NCBI RefSeq assembly: GCF_004361695.1
Contig: NZ_SNVW01000007.1
Coordinates: forward strand, 1-64,000
Direction: 5' to 3'
From: Curtobacterium flaccumfaciens
GTDB lineage: Bacteria > Actinomycetota > Actinomycetes > Actinomycetales > Microbacteriaceae
Length of the DNA: 64,000 nucleotides
Shown one piece after another: positions 1 to 8,219 of this stretch. Each line of letters begins with the position of its first letter. Within the stretch, counting starts at the first letter, position 1. Both the position numbers and the translations under genes were made by a program. Below the pieces are notes generated by a model. It saw nothing but the letters and a program-made list of their open reading frames with translations, had not been told where the DNA came from and ran no database searches.

Positions 1-821
1 TCGGAGTTCGCCGTGGGGTCACCCCACTTCCAGCCGCCCTTGCGCCCAGAGACGCCGATCGGGTTGTCGGAGAACGCCTTGCTCTTCCACAACCAGTCAC
101 CGCCGGAGTACTTGCCCTCCTCGAGCAGGTTCCCGTCGTTGGCGTAGAGGAACGAGGTCCAGCTGCCCCAGAGCCGCACCACCCAGTCGAACGCGTACGT
201 GCCACCCCCGACCTTCGCCAGGCTCTCGGCCGAGGAGTGGAAGTCGTCCATCGACCACTTGCTCGTCGGGCGGGACAGGCCCGCCTTGTCGAACAGGTCG
301 GTCGAGTAGAACATGCTGCCCGCGTTGAAGCTGTCGGGCAACGTGTAGAGGTGCCCCTGGTACATCGTCGACTCCAGCAGCACCGGGTGCGCTCCGGTGA
401 AGTACGTGTGCAGATCCGACAGGTTCTTCGTCACGTAGTCGTCGAGCGGGGTGAGGAGGTTCTTCGACGCCAGCAGCTGCTGCCCCTCGGTCGCGACGCT
501 GACGATGTCCGGCACATCGCCGGAGGCGATCTGCGTGAGCACCTTCGCGAGGAAGTCGTTCCAGTCCGTGCCGTTGATCGCCGTGACCTGCAGACTCGCC
601 TTCTTGTCGAGGGCCTTGATCTTCGGCTCGATGGCCTTCTGCAGGGCGGTCGCTGCGCTCTGCTCACCGAAGTAGAGCATCTTCACCGTGCCGGAGCCGC
701 TGCCCCCGCCGCCGGTGGTCGAGCATGCTGCCAGCGATCCGATGCCGGCCAGCGCGAGTCCTGCGCCGCCGAACTTGAACAGCGTGCGCCGGTCGATCGG
801 GGTGCTGAATCCGTTCGCCAT
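1..821 (-). CDS. ABC transporter sugar-binding lipoprotein (C-terminus off window)
   Basis: This is an extracellular solute-binding protein, family 1, that would capture a sugar outside the membrane for an ABC importer. The ATG at 819-821 is preceded by a GAGGAG-like ribosome site. The N-terminus has a twin-arginine pair (R11-R12) before a hydrophobic stretch and a lipobox LAAC with Cys33, so it is probably exported by Tat or Sec and then lipidated. Several hundred residues of typical binding-protein sequence follow before the frame leaves the window at base 1, where permease genes would be expected. It is divergent from the LacI gene at 959, and two operator palindromes lie between them, so fructose or fructo-oligosaccharides are the likely ligand. 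The substrate is inferred from neighbours only. Confidence 0.9.
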   Translation of the reverse strand, partial: MANGFSTPIDRRTLFKFGGAGLALAGIGSLAACSTTGGGGSGSGTVKMLYFGEQSAATALQKAIEPKIKALDKKASLQVTAINGTDWNDFLAKVLTQIASGDVPDIVSVATEGQQLLASKNLLTPLDDYVTKNLSDLHTYFTGAHPVLLESTMYQGHLYTLPDSFNAGSMFYSTDLFDKAGLSRPTSKWSMDDFHSSAESLAKVGGGTYAFDWVVRLWGSWTSFLYANDGNLLEEGKYSGGDWLWKSKAFSDNPIGVSGRKGGWKWGDPTANS

Positions 822-866
822 GGGTCGCTCCTCTCTGAGCGATCGTGGCCCCGCTAGGTCGGAGCC

Positions 867-876
867 AATACGTATT
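867..876. promoter_or_regulatory. LacI-type operator, copy 1
   Basis: The perfect palindrome AATACGTATT with a central CpG is typical of LacI-family operators. It lies 45 bp upstream of the binding-protein ATG at 821, where it would block that promoter. It matches the sites at 911-925 and 6064-6079. Confidence 0.75.
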
Positions 877-910
877 TGCAGGGCGAGCGTACACAGCATG
901 CGGAGCGGAC

Positions 911-925
911 GCAATACGTATTTGC
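911..925. promoter_or_regulatory. LacI-type operator, copy 2
   Basis: GCAATACGTATTTGC contains the same AATACGTATT core (913-922) as the sites at 867 and 6064. It ends 33 bp before the lacI ATG at 959, consistent with autoregulation. The centres of copies 1 and 2 are 46 bp apart in the divergent promoter region. Confidence 0.75.
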
Positions 926-958
926 TTCTGGCATGATGATGGCAACGGAGGAGGCTCA

Positions 959-2008
959 ATGGCGAACCGCAAGCGCACAACGCAGTCACAGCGCGTCACC
1001 ATGAAGGACGTCGCACGCCACGCCGGCGTGTCACAACCGACGGTGTCATTCGTCCTGAACGATCGCCGGGACGTTTCAATCGCTGCTGAGACGCGCACTC
1101 GTGTCCTCGAGGCCGCGAAGGAGCTGAACTTCCAGCCCAACCGGGCGGCGCAGTCGCTGCGATCGAATCGGTCCTACACAGTTGGTGTGATCGCCGACCG
1201 GCTTGTCTCGCAGCCCTACGCGGGTCACATCGTGCTCGGCGTGCAGCAGGCCGTCCAGGAAGCCGGGTACGTCTGCTTCGTGGTCGAGACCGCGCAGACG
1301 TCCGACGGAGGCAAAGCGGCCGTCGAGAACCTCGTCCAGCAAGGAGTCGCCGGCCTGGTCTACGCAGCGCCCGGGCCCGAGTACGTCACCCCGGTTGCCG
1401 GACTCGACGCGGTCCCAACGGTCTTCGTCAACTGCTTCCCACCCGAGGACGCACCCGCAGTCACCGTGCTCGCCGACGAGTACCAGGGCGGGTACGACGT
1501 CGCCGCCGCCGTCTTCGCAGCCGGCCACACCACCGTCGCCTTCCTCGGCGGCCCTGAGGACGACTACGCGTGCCAAGAACGAAAGCGCGGACTCGAGCGC
1601 GCCGCCGCCGACGCGGGCATCCCGTCGACACAGATCAGCATCACGTTCGGCACCTTCCAGGTGGGATCCGGCTATGACCTCGCGGTCGAGGCCCTCGACG
1701 ACGTGGCCATCCGTCCGACGGCGATCATCTGCGGCAACGACCGCATGGCAGTCGGCGCGTTGATGGCGGCGCAGTCGATGGGGATGCGCTGCCCGGAGGA
1801 CATCAGCATCGTCGGCTTCGACGACCAGCCCGACCTCGCCGACCAGATGCACCCACCGCTCACCACCGTTGCGCTGCCGCACCAGCAGATGGGCTTTGAG
1901 GCAGGAACGCTGCTGCTAGCGGAGGCGGAACAGCCCGGCCGACACCTCGTGCCCTGCGAATACGTCGCCCGCAGCTCGCTTGCGGCCCCACGACCCAAAG
2001 GAACTTGA
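959..2008 (+). CDS. LacI-family regulator of the fructan locus
   Basis: This 349-residue repressor has an N-terminal LacI helix-turn-helix (about residues 13-40, VTMKDVARHAGVSQPTVS), a hinge with the PNRAAQSLR signature, and a periplasmic-binding-protein-like sensor domain from about residue 70 to the end. The frame is open from 845, but ATG 959 is chosen because GGAGGAGG sits just upstream and the HTH follows at the normal distance. It is directly followed, with no gap, by the GH32 gene at 2009, so the two are cotranscribed. The operators at 867, 911 and 6064 suggest that it represses the binding-protein operon, itself with the GH32 gene, and the secreted levanase. The inducer is probably a fructan breakdown product (inferred). 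Confidence 0.92.
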   Translation: MANRKRTTQSQRVTMKDVARHAGVSQPTVSFVLNDRRDVSIAAETRTRVLEAAKELNFQPNRAAQSLRSNRSYTVGVIADRLVSQPYAGHIVLGVQQAVQEAGYVCFVVETAQTSDGGKAAVENLVQQGVAGLVYAAPGPEYVTPVAGLDAVPTVFVNCFPPEDAPAVTVLADEYQGGYDVAAAVFAAGHTTVAFLGGPEDDYACQERKRGLERAAADAGIPSTQISITFGTFQVGSGYDLAVEALDDVAIRPTAIICGNDRMAVGALMAAQSMGMRCPEDISIVGFDDQPDLADQMHPPLTTVALPHQQMGFEAGTLLLAEAEQPGRHLVPCEYVARSSLAAPRPKGT

Positions 2009-3481
2009 ATGACGCTCCCGTCCAGCACCCATTTCCAACCCCCGAACGGCTACGTCGGCGACGTCATCCCGTTTGAACACGACGGCACCGCGTGGTTGTT
2101 CTACCTGCTCGACGAACGGCCGGACGCTCCGCCGCTCAAGCGAGCAACGGGTATGCCCTGGGCGGTCGTGACCACAACCGACTTCGTCACCTTCACCGAC
2201 AAGGGCGTCGTCCTGCCCTCCGGCGGCCCCGACGCGAGCGACTTCGACTGCTACACCGGCAGCGTCGTCCGTGATGAGGAGGGAACGCTGCACTTGTTCT
2301 ACACGGGGCACAACCCCCGCATCACGACCGGGTCCGATGGCGGCGGCAAGGACGCTCAGGTCATCGCGCACGCGACGTCCTCCGGTGATCTGACCGACTG
2401 GGTCAAGCACCCCGACTGGGACTTCCCCGCACTCGCTGGCTACTCCCCCGAAGACTGGCGAGACCCTTTCGTCTTCCGTCCCAATGCCGACCGGCCCTGG
2501 CAGATGCTCCTCGCCACTCGGCGACCAGACGAGCCGTATCGGCGTTCCGGCGTCGTGGCACGGCTCGAGTCCGATGACCTCGTCACCTGGCGGGATGCCG
2601 AGCCGATCTGGGAACCGCACCGCTTCATCACGCAGGAGTGCCCTGACGTGTTCCAGTGGGGTGAGTGGTGGTACCTGGTGTACTCGGAGTTCTCCGACGC
2701 GTTCTGCACCCGCTACCGCATCGCGACGTCACCGGACGGCCCATGGTTTGCGCCGGCTGATGACACCGTCGACGGCCGAGCCTTCTACGCCGCGAAGACC
2801 GTCGCGCTCGGCGACCGCCGGTACTTCGTCGGGTGGATCGCGTCGAAGGAGGACCGGTGTGATGCCGGCGCGTGGCAGTGGGCCGGCACCATGGCGACGC
2901 TGCAGGCCCACCAGCGCGCCGACGGGACGTTGCGGTTCGACCTTCCCGATGGCATCAAAGCCGCGTACACGAACGAGGTCGACATCACGGCACGCCTCAC
3001 ACCGGTCAACGATGCTGCCGCAGCGGTGGGCACGGGCGCAACGACCCGGTACGCGGCTTGGGTCGGACCGGAACTCCCGTCCGAAGCGCTGGTGTCCGTG
3101 GATCTCACGCTCGACGCGGACGCCAGGTCGGTAGGGCTACTCCTGCGCACCAGCGACGATGGCGAACAGGGGTACGCACTCCGCCTCGAGCTTGATCGGA
3201 ACCGGCTCGTGCTGGACCGATGGCCTCGCGGCAGCACCGGCACCGAGCAGTGGCAAATCCTCGGCGACGTTCCGCACGCCGTCGAGCTCGAGCGCCCGGT
3301 GGAGCTCGCCCCAGGCGCGCATCACCTCGAGGTGCAGTTGGACGGGGACATCTGTGTCGCCGTCGTCGACGGGGCCGTCGCGTTGAGCACGCGTCTCTAC
3401 GATCGCCCCGCGGGGCGCGTCGGTGTCTTCGCGCAGGACGGCGCGTTCACCCTTGATCGTCTGACGGTCAGTACTCGCTAG
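2009..3481 (+). CDS. Cytoplasmic GH32 beta-fructosidase
   Basis: This 490-residue GH32 enzyme would hydrolyse fructosyl linkages in sucrose, fructo-oligosaccharides or levan fragments. The three catalytic motifs are visible: GYVGD near the N-terminus (D18, nucleophile position), WRDP (R151-D152-P153, transition-state stabiliser) and ECPD (E210, acid/base). A C-terminal beta-sandwich follows from about residue 320. There is no signal peptide, so it should act on imported sugars. The GYVGD form differs from the usual WMNDPNG and marks a less-studied GH32 subgroup. The ATG begins one base after the lacI stop, with AAAGGA upstream. It ends convergently with the secreted levanase at a shared terminator. 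Exact substrate unknown. Confidence 0.9.
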   Translation: MTLPSSTHFQPPNGYVGDVIPFEHDGTAWLFYLLDERPDAPPLKRATGMPWAVVTTTDFVTFTDKGVVLPSGGPDASDFDCYTGSVVRDEEGTLHLFYTGHNPRITTGSDGGGKDAQVIAHATSSGDLTDWVKHPDWDFPALAGYSPEDWRDPFVFRPNADRPWQMLLATRRPDEPYRRSGVVARLESDDLVTWRDAEPIWEPHRFITQECPDVFQWGEWWYLVYSEFSDAFCTRYRIATSPDGPWFAPADDTVDGRAFYAAKTVALGDRRYFVGWIASKEDRCDAGAWQWAGTMATLQAHQRADGTLRFDLPDGIKAAYTNEVDITARLTPVNDAAAAVGTGATTRYAAWVGPELPSEALVSVDLTLDADARSVGLLLRTSDDGEQGYALRLELDRNRLVLDRWPRGSTGTEQWQILGDVPHAVELERPVELAPGAHHLEVQLDGDICVAVVDGAVALSTRLYDRPAGRVGVFAQDGAFTLDRLTVSTR

Positions 3482-3492
3482 CGCCAGCATCG

Positions 3493-3534
3493 ACGAAGTG
3501 CGCCTGCCCCGGATCGCGGGCAGGCGCACTTCGT
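3493..3534. terminator. Bidirectional hairpin between convergent GH32 genes
   Basis: The 17-bp arms at 3493-3509 and 3518-3534 are perfectly complementary around an 8-base loop. The hairpin fills the 61-bp gap between the two convergent GH32 stops and can terminate both. A TCGTTCGTTG tail follows on the plus strand. Confidence 0.85.
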
Positions 3535-3542
3535 TCGTTGCG

Positions 3543-6029
3543 CTACTTCCAGATCGACTTGAGGTTCCAGGCTCGGAGGTCGTCGACGCGGGCTGTACCA
3601 CCCGTAGCGAAGGCGCTGACACCGGCGCTGGACGAGTCCGGGAAGATCTGGTCGGTGAGGACCACCTGGCCGTCCGCACCGAACACCTCGATCGAAGAGG
3701 CGTCAACGAGGATCCGCAGATCCAAGCCACCGCGGGTCAGCTGCAGCGGCGCATCGCTGCGTGATGCAAACGCACTGCTGAAGGCCACGTTCCCAGAGCG
3801 GGTGCGGTCGATGAACACCGTTCCGGTGCTCGTGTCGTACCCAACCTGCGTGTACTGTCCGGCACCAGTTCGCACGTTGAGGCCGAAGGTCTTCGCCGAT
3901 CCTGCGGTGAGGTGGGCCTGCACATCGAGAGTCTGGCCTGCCACCGGGAGCGCTGTCGTCGTGTTCGCGACAGAGACGTTCTTCACCCGCGCAGGACGAC
4001 CCGCGTGCACCTTGTCGATACCGTCGACGGGCTGTTCGACGATCTTGAGCTTCCCATCGATGGTCCGCAGTGACAGGGCGCGCGGGAACGTCTCGGCGCC
4101 CTGCCATGGGGACGTCGGCACGTTTGAGGCGTACGCCCAGTTGTTCATCCAGGCGATGGCGATGCGCTCCCCGTTGGGGGCGTTCTCCCACGTGTTCTCC
4201 GCGTAGAAGTCAGCCCCGTAGTCCAACCAGTTGGCACGCTGGTACTGGGTCAATGCCGGCGCATCGCTCTGCGTGAACCCGTCGGCGAGGATGTGGCCCC
4301 ATCCGCCGGTGGCGTTGTCAACGATCTGGAGCTGCGCTTGCCTGCCGCGCAGGTCGGCGATGTTCCACGACGTCCAGTCCAGCGTCTCGCTGTTTGCACC
4401 GGTCGCAGTGCGAACAGCCTTCCCGTCGACGAGGAGGTTCACCGTGGTCTGCGTGTCCCAGGGGGCAGCTTTCTGGTCCGCGGCGATGATCTGCCCAACC
4501 ATGAGGTGACCCCAGCCGCCCGTGCCGTCGTTGTCGTCGACAACCTGAATCTGCGCGTCCTTGCCTTGGTACGCCGTGGCGTCGAGGCTTGCCCATCGAA
4601 GCGTCCCGGTGCCGTCGCCGGTGACTGACTGCACGACCTTGCCGTCAACGATCAGGTTGACGGCCGTGGGGTTCGCCTGTCCCCACGGGTGGTCGCCGCC
4701 GGCGATCTGCAGGTCGATGTAGGGCTTCGTGACCGTGAACGTCGGCGACGTGACCGTGCCGGTCCCGGCATCCCCATCCGGGGTGAACGTGTCCAGCACC
4801 GAGCTGCCGATCTGGTTCGGCAGTGATTCCTTTGTCGGCCCGGCGCCGATGAAGGAACCGGTCGCGGTCCAACCCTCACCGTAGGTGGGGCCGGCGAAGT
4901 CAGCGAGGACAGATCCGCTCGGAACCGTCCCTGCTGGAACGGAGCCTGGGATAGCGGGGTTGTTGCCTCCGCCGACGAGGAAGTTCAGGCGCGCTTTGTT
5001 GAGCGTGAACGGTGCCGAGGTGAGCGTCCCGGTTGCTCCGTCACCCCCGTTGTAGCTGTCAACGAGGTACTTGCCCTGGAAGCCTGCGACGGCCTGCTGG
5101 TCAGGGAGGGCGCCGGCTGCGGGTGCCGCGCCGAACGCGGAGCCGGTCGCGGTCCAGCCCGCGTAGGTTCCCGACTCGAAGTCGGCCACTGTCGCGCCGG
5201 CTGGAGCGGTGTAGGTCGCCGGGCCGTCCGGGGTGAACGATGTACCGTCGAACTGCCCGGTGAAGTACTGGACACCGGTGCTGCCGACACTGACGCTGAG
5301 CACCCACTTCATCTGCCGCTTGTTGCCATCCACGGGCAGTGCGTAGAGGTCGGGCATCTCCCAGACGCCGCTGGTTGCGCCGCGCGGACCGAAGTCGCTG
5401 GCGTGTGTCCACGACTTCAGGTCCTTCGACGTGTAGAAGGCGATTTTGTACTGATCGGAGAGGGTGACCGCCATCACCCACTCCTTCTTCGGCGCGTACC
5501 AGAACACCTTCGGGTCGCGGAAGTTCGTCGACTGGAGGTCGAGGACCGGATTGCCGGCGTACCGCGTCCACGTGCGGCCGTGATCGGTGCTGTATGCCAG
5601 CGACTGCGACTGGATGCCGGTTCCGGCCTGGACGCTGGTGTAGAACGCCACCATGGCTGGGTTCTTCTTGGTTCCGAAGCCGCTGGTGTTGCCGTTGTCG
5701 ACAACCGCTCCCCCGCTGAAGAACGCGTTGCTACCCGGGTCTGGCTCGGGCCCCTTCACCGGGATGTTCTCCCAGTGGACCAGGTCTTTGCTGACTGCTC
5801 CCTCCCACGTGCCGTAGCTGAACAGGTAGTAGAGCCCGTCGTCGTAGACGAGGCCGTTCGGGTCCCCGATCCAGCCGGACGGTAGTGAGTAGTGGAACTG
5901 GGGCCGGTACGTCTCGTGGTACTGGCTGGTATCGGCCGAGCTCGCTGTCGCGGTCACGGTCGCGAGAACCAGCGCCCCCGATATCGCTGCCGCCGCGATC
6001 ACGCTGATGCGTTGAAGTGGTCGAAACAT
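3543..6029 (-). CDS. Secreted GH32 levanase with nested inserted modules
   Basis: This 828-residue exported fructanase starts with a Sec signal peptide (about residues 1-32). Catalytic motifs are GWIGDPNG (D56, nucleophile), FRDPK (R171-D172-P173) and WEMPD (E224, acid/base). The fifth propeller blade, with WLDYGADFYA and IAIAWMNNWAYA, does not follow directly; it begins only near residue 597. Between about 280 and 590 there is a beta-rich module starting ADFESGTYAGWTATG, interrupted after LVGGGNNP (about 358) by a second full copy (about 374-518), then completed at about 529-589 by VNLLVDGKAVRTATG and GGWGHI. A C-terminal GH32 beta-sandwich follows from about 680. No wall anchor is seen. The LacI operator at 6064-6079 is just upstream. 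It probably degrades levan or inulin outside the cell for the importer at 821. Confidence 0.92.
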   Translation of the reverse strand: MFRPLQRISVIAAAAISGALVLATVTATASSADTSQYHETYRPQFHYSLPSGWIGDPNGLVYDDGLYYLFSYGTWEGAVSKDLVHWENIPVKGPEPDPGSNAFFSGGAVVDNGNTSGFGTKKNPAMVAFYTSVQAGTGIQSQSLAYSTDHGRTWTRYAGNPVLDLQSTNFRDPKVFWYAPKKEWVMAVTLSDQYKIAFYTSKDLKSWTHASDFGPRGATSGVWEMPDLYALPVDGNKRQMKWVLSVSVGSTGVQYFTGQFDGTSFTPDGPATYTAPAGATVADFESGTYAGWTATGSAFGAAPAAGALPDQQAVAGFQGKYLVDSYNGGDGATGTLTSAPFTLNKARLNFLVGGGNNPAIPGSVPAGTVPSGSVLADFAGPTYGEGWTATGSFIGAGPTKESLPNQIGSSVLDTFTPDGDAGTGTVTSPTFTVTKPYIDLQIAGGDHPWGQANPTAVNLIVDGKVVQSVTGDGTGTLRWASLDATAYQGKDAQIQVVDDNDGTGGWGHLMVGQIIAADQKAAPWDTQTTVNLLVDGKAVRTATGANSETLDWTSWNIADLRGRQAQLQIVDNATGGWGHILADGFTQSDAPALTQYQRANWLDYGADFYAENTWENAPNGERIAIAWMNNWAYASNVPTSPWQGAETFPRALSLRTIDGKLKIVEQPVDGIDKVHAGRPARVKNVSVANTTTALPVAGQTLDVQAHLTAGSAKTFGLNVRTGAGQYTQVGYDTSTGTVFIDRTRSGNVAFSSAFASRSDAPLQLTRGGLDLRILVDASSIEVFGADGQVVLTDQIFPDSSSAGVSAFATGGTARVDDLRAWNLKSIWK

Positions 6030-6063
6030 GTCGCTTGGAGCCTTCCTCTCTGAAGACCATCGA

Positions 6064-6079
6064 GCTAATACGTATTAGC
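6064..6079. promoter_or_regulatory. LacI-type operator, copy 3 (perfect 16-bp palindrome)
   Basis: GCTAATACGTATTAGC is a perfect palindrome containing the same AATACGTATT core as the two sites near 867 and 913. It ends 35 bp upstream of the levanase ATG (6029), a position suited to repression. This links the secreted enzyme to the LacI protein at 959. Confidence 0.8.
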
Positions 6080-6241
6080 ACCGCCTAGTTATTCATCCTG
6101 CACGCGGCGGGCTACCTGGTCAAGGCATAACGCACGCGAAGGCGACATCTCGTGCAGCGTCCGATCGCTCACCGAACACCAGGGTGGTCGAACCCGCCCG
6201 GCGCGTCTCGCTCGTCCTGCGCCGACAACGGCGCACTAGGG

Positions 6242-6427
6242 CTACCGGCGTGAGCGGAGCAAGAGCGCCACCCCCACCACAATCTCCACGACGCCGAACG
6301 GCACGAGGATCTGCGGAATCAACGTCGCTTGCGAGCGTGGGTAGAGGAAGAACAGCAAGCTAAAGACGACGATGAACAGGCACCCGCCACCGATCCAGAC
6401 GAAGCCTTGAGTTCTAGACCGGCGCAT
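6242..6427 (-). CDS. Small two-helix membrane protein
   Basis: A 61-residue protein with two hydrophobic segments (about residues 9-28 and 38-56) separated by a short polar stretch, and basic residues at both ends. No family was recognised. Composition and topology are those of small actinobacterial membrane proteins. It stands alone, 210 bp upstream of the levanase start and on the same strand. No strong ribosome site is evident, so it could also be a chance frame. Confidence 0.5.
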   Translation of the reverse strand: MRRSRTQGFVWIGGGCLFIVVFSLLFFLYPRSQATLIPQILVPFGVVEIVVGVALLLRSRR

Positions 6428-7014
6428 GAATTGAACCTAGTCGGGGCGGCGACCTGGTGGCAGCCCGTCGATCGTCTTGAAAGCTGATCGACATCGGCAT
6501 CGGCATCTCGGACGGCCGCAGTCTGGTTGCATCGATGCGCGCGCTCGAGGTCCTTTCGGGGACGCACCCGCCGTCGCCACAGGAGCCGGCTCCTGCTCAA
6601 GCGTGTCTCGCAAGCCGGTCCCCCACTGGTCGTCACGGCACCCCGGTCCACCGTGTCGCTCCACCCATCCTGCTGACCGCCGGCGCTGTCTCACATAGGT
6701 CGTCCGCGGTCCTTCGCGATAGCGGTCCGTCATACGAACACGACCGGGACCTCTCCTGGTTGGCCGTTGCTCTGCCAGCGACCTCCTACGTCGACGTCAC
6801 AGTGGAGTCCGACGAGTCAGGAACCGGACACCAGACGAGCAGCATCCGAGGCCGCCAGGTCCCCGCGCCGTCACGACGAGCACGACCGTTCTGGTCGCAG
6901 AACGAGCATCAGGGTGCGCAACGCGACGAGCACTCCGACGGACAACGAGCGCGACGACGAGCGCGACGTCGTTCATCGCCGGTGCCCCGACCGAGCAGCC
7001 CGTGGAGCGCGCGG
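6428..7014. other. 587-bp gene-poor stretch
   Basis: No frame here has protein-like composition on either strand; the open frames are rich in Arg, Pro and Gly as expected of random high-GC sequence. A short CATCGGCATCGGCATC run lies near 6490. A minus-strand ATG near 6976 starts a brief hydrophobic stretch that loses coding character unless the frame is shifted, so decayed gene remnants are possible but unproven. Confidence 0.4.
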
Positions 7015-7386
7015 TCAGACCGGACGGCTGAACAGGTTCACGAGGTTGCCGTCCGGGTCCCGGAACAGCGTCGACCGGTTCCCCCACGGCATCGTCGTCG
7101 GCGGCAGCACCACGTCGTCGAGCCCGTCGCGCAGACGCTCGAACGCCGCGTCGACGTCCTCCACGAGGAACTCGACGATGACGCTGCCGTTCGAGCGAGC
7201 GGTCGGTGCGCCGTTCCCGAGCATCGCGACGGTCGCTGGCGTCCCGAGCGCCAGGACCGCGCCACCGGTCGCGATCTCGGCGAACACCGGGGCGGGCCGG
7301 CGGCCGACCGACCCGGTGATGCGCTCGTAGAACGCGACCATCCCGTCGAGGTCCTCGGTGATGATCCGGATCGATGCGAACTCCAT
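7015..7386 (-). CDS. VOC/glyoxalase-fold protein
   Basis: A 123-residue vicinal-oxygen-chelate (glyoxalase/bleomycin-resistance) protein with two beta-alpha-beta-beta-beta halves. The typical C-terminal pattern is seen: a WGNRSTLFRDPDGNLVNLF stretch whose DPDGN turn is characteristic. The ATG at 7384-7386 is preceded by GGAAGG and is preferred over the longer frame beginning at 7449. It lies 85 bp downstream of the WYL regulator on the same strand and probably shares its transcript. Such proteins bind or detoxify small electrophiles or antibiotics. The substrate cannot be read from sequence. Confidence 0.85.
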   Translation of the reverse strand: MEFASIRIITEDLDGMVAFYERITGSVGRRPAPVFAEIATGGAVLALGTPATVAMLGNGAPTARSNGSVIVEFLVEDVDAAFERLRDGLDDVVLPPTTMPWGNRSTLFRDPDGNLVNLFSRPV

Positions 7387-7471
7387 GGTGTGCCTTCCCG
7401 GGCGGCCGCCGTGACCGCCCGCGTCGAGCATCCTCGAGCCCCGCGACACCGTCCTGTCGGGGTTTCCGCGA

Positions 7472-8167
7472 TCAGGCGCCGAGCACCGGACGGAGGACGC
7501 CGTGCGGGATGTCCAGCTCGTCGATCCGGGCGACCCGCTGCGGCGCGACCTCGTCCGTCAGTTCGACGTCGAGCACGCGGTCACCACGGAACGCGCGCAC
7601 GCCGTCGCGCAGCCGGCACCACGCGACGAGGTACCAGTCCTCGCCCTTGCCGATGTACCCGAGGGGTTCGACCTCCCGCTCTGACTCCGCTCCCCCGCCG
7701 TCGCGGTACCGCATCCGCACCACGCGGCCGCTGGTGAGCGCACTCGCGAGCGCCGTCGGCGCCGGCTCCCGTTCCCCCGTCTCGAGCAGGTGCACGCGCC
7801 GTGCCAGCGTGTTGGTCCGGCGGGCATCGTCTTCCGCGAGGACGGCGGTCACCTTCCGCGCAGCACTCCGCGCGGCGTCGCGGAAGGGACTGGACCGGAG
7901 CGTGCCGAGGCCGATCGCGACCGCGAGGGCCTCGTCGACCGTGAGCCCCAGGGGCGGCAGGGTCGCACGTGCGTCGATCGCGTAGCCGCCGGTCCGCCCC
8001 GGTTCCGCCCAGATCGGCACGCCGGCGTCCTGCAGGGACCGCAGGTCCCGTTCGACGGTCCGGACGCTGACGGCGAAGCGCTCGGCCAGGCTCCTGGCGG
8101 TGCGGCGGCCGGGTGCGACTGCGCGGAGTTCCTCGACGAGCGCGTAGAGGCGGTCGGTCCGGTTCAC
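7472..8167 (-). CDS. HTH-WYL transcriptional regulator
   Basis: This 231-residue YafY-like regulator has an N-terminal DeoR-type HTH (about residues 5-60, with LAERFAVSVRTVERDLRSL and the following wing containing GRTGGYAI) and a C-terminal WYL domain from about residue 140, including WYLVAWCRLRDGVRAFRGD. WYL domains sense ligands, sometimes nucleic acids. The gene precedes the VOC protein on the same strand; regulator plus VOC protein is a common pairing, so the VOC gene is the likely target. The start is an ATG at 8167. Confidence 0.9.
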   Translation of the reverse strand: MNRTDRLYALVEELRAVAPGRRTARSLAERFAVSVRTVERDLRSLQDAGVPIWAEPGRTGGYAIDARATLPPLGLTVDEALAVAIGLGTLRSSPFRDAARSAARKVTAVLAEDDARRTNTLARRVHLLETGEREPAPTALASALTSGRVVRMRYRDGGGAESEREVEPLGYIGKGEDWYLVAWCRLRDGVRAFRGDRVLDVELTDEVAPQRVARIDELDIPHGVLRPVLGA

Positions 8168-8219
8168 GACGCGACCATAGCGCCTGCGGCGTACGCGGAC
8201 ACCGCGTCGGCGGTCGCGG

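Noticed and set aside
845..958. Upstream start for the first LacI regulator
   Set aside because: It would place both operators inside the coding region and add 38 residues unlike any LacI N-terminus; ATG 959 has a strong ribosome site.
6797..7087. Minus-strand small membrane protein
   Set aside because: A brief hydrophobic stretch continues as membrane-like only if a frameshift is assumed. No ribosome site or family support.
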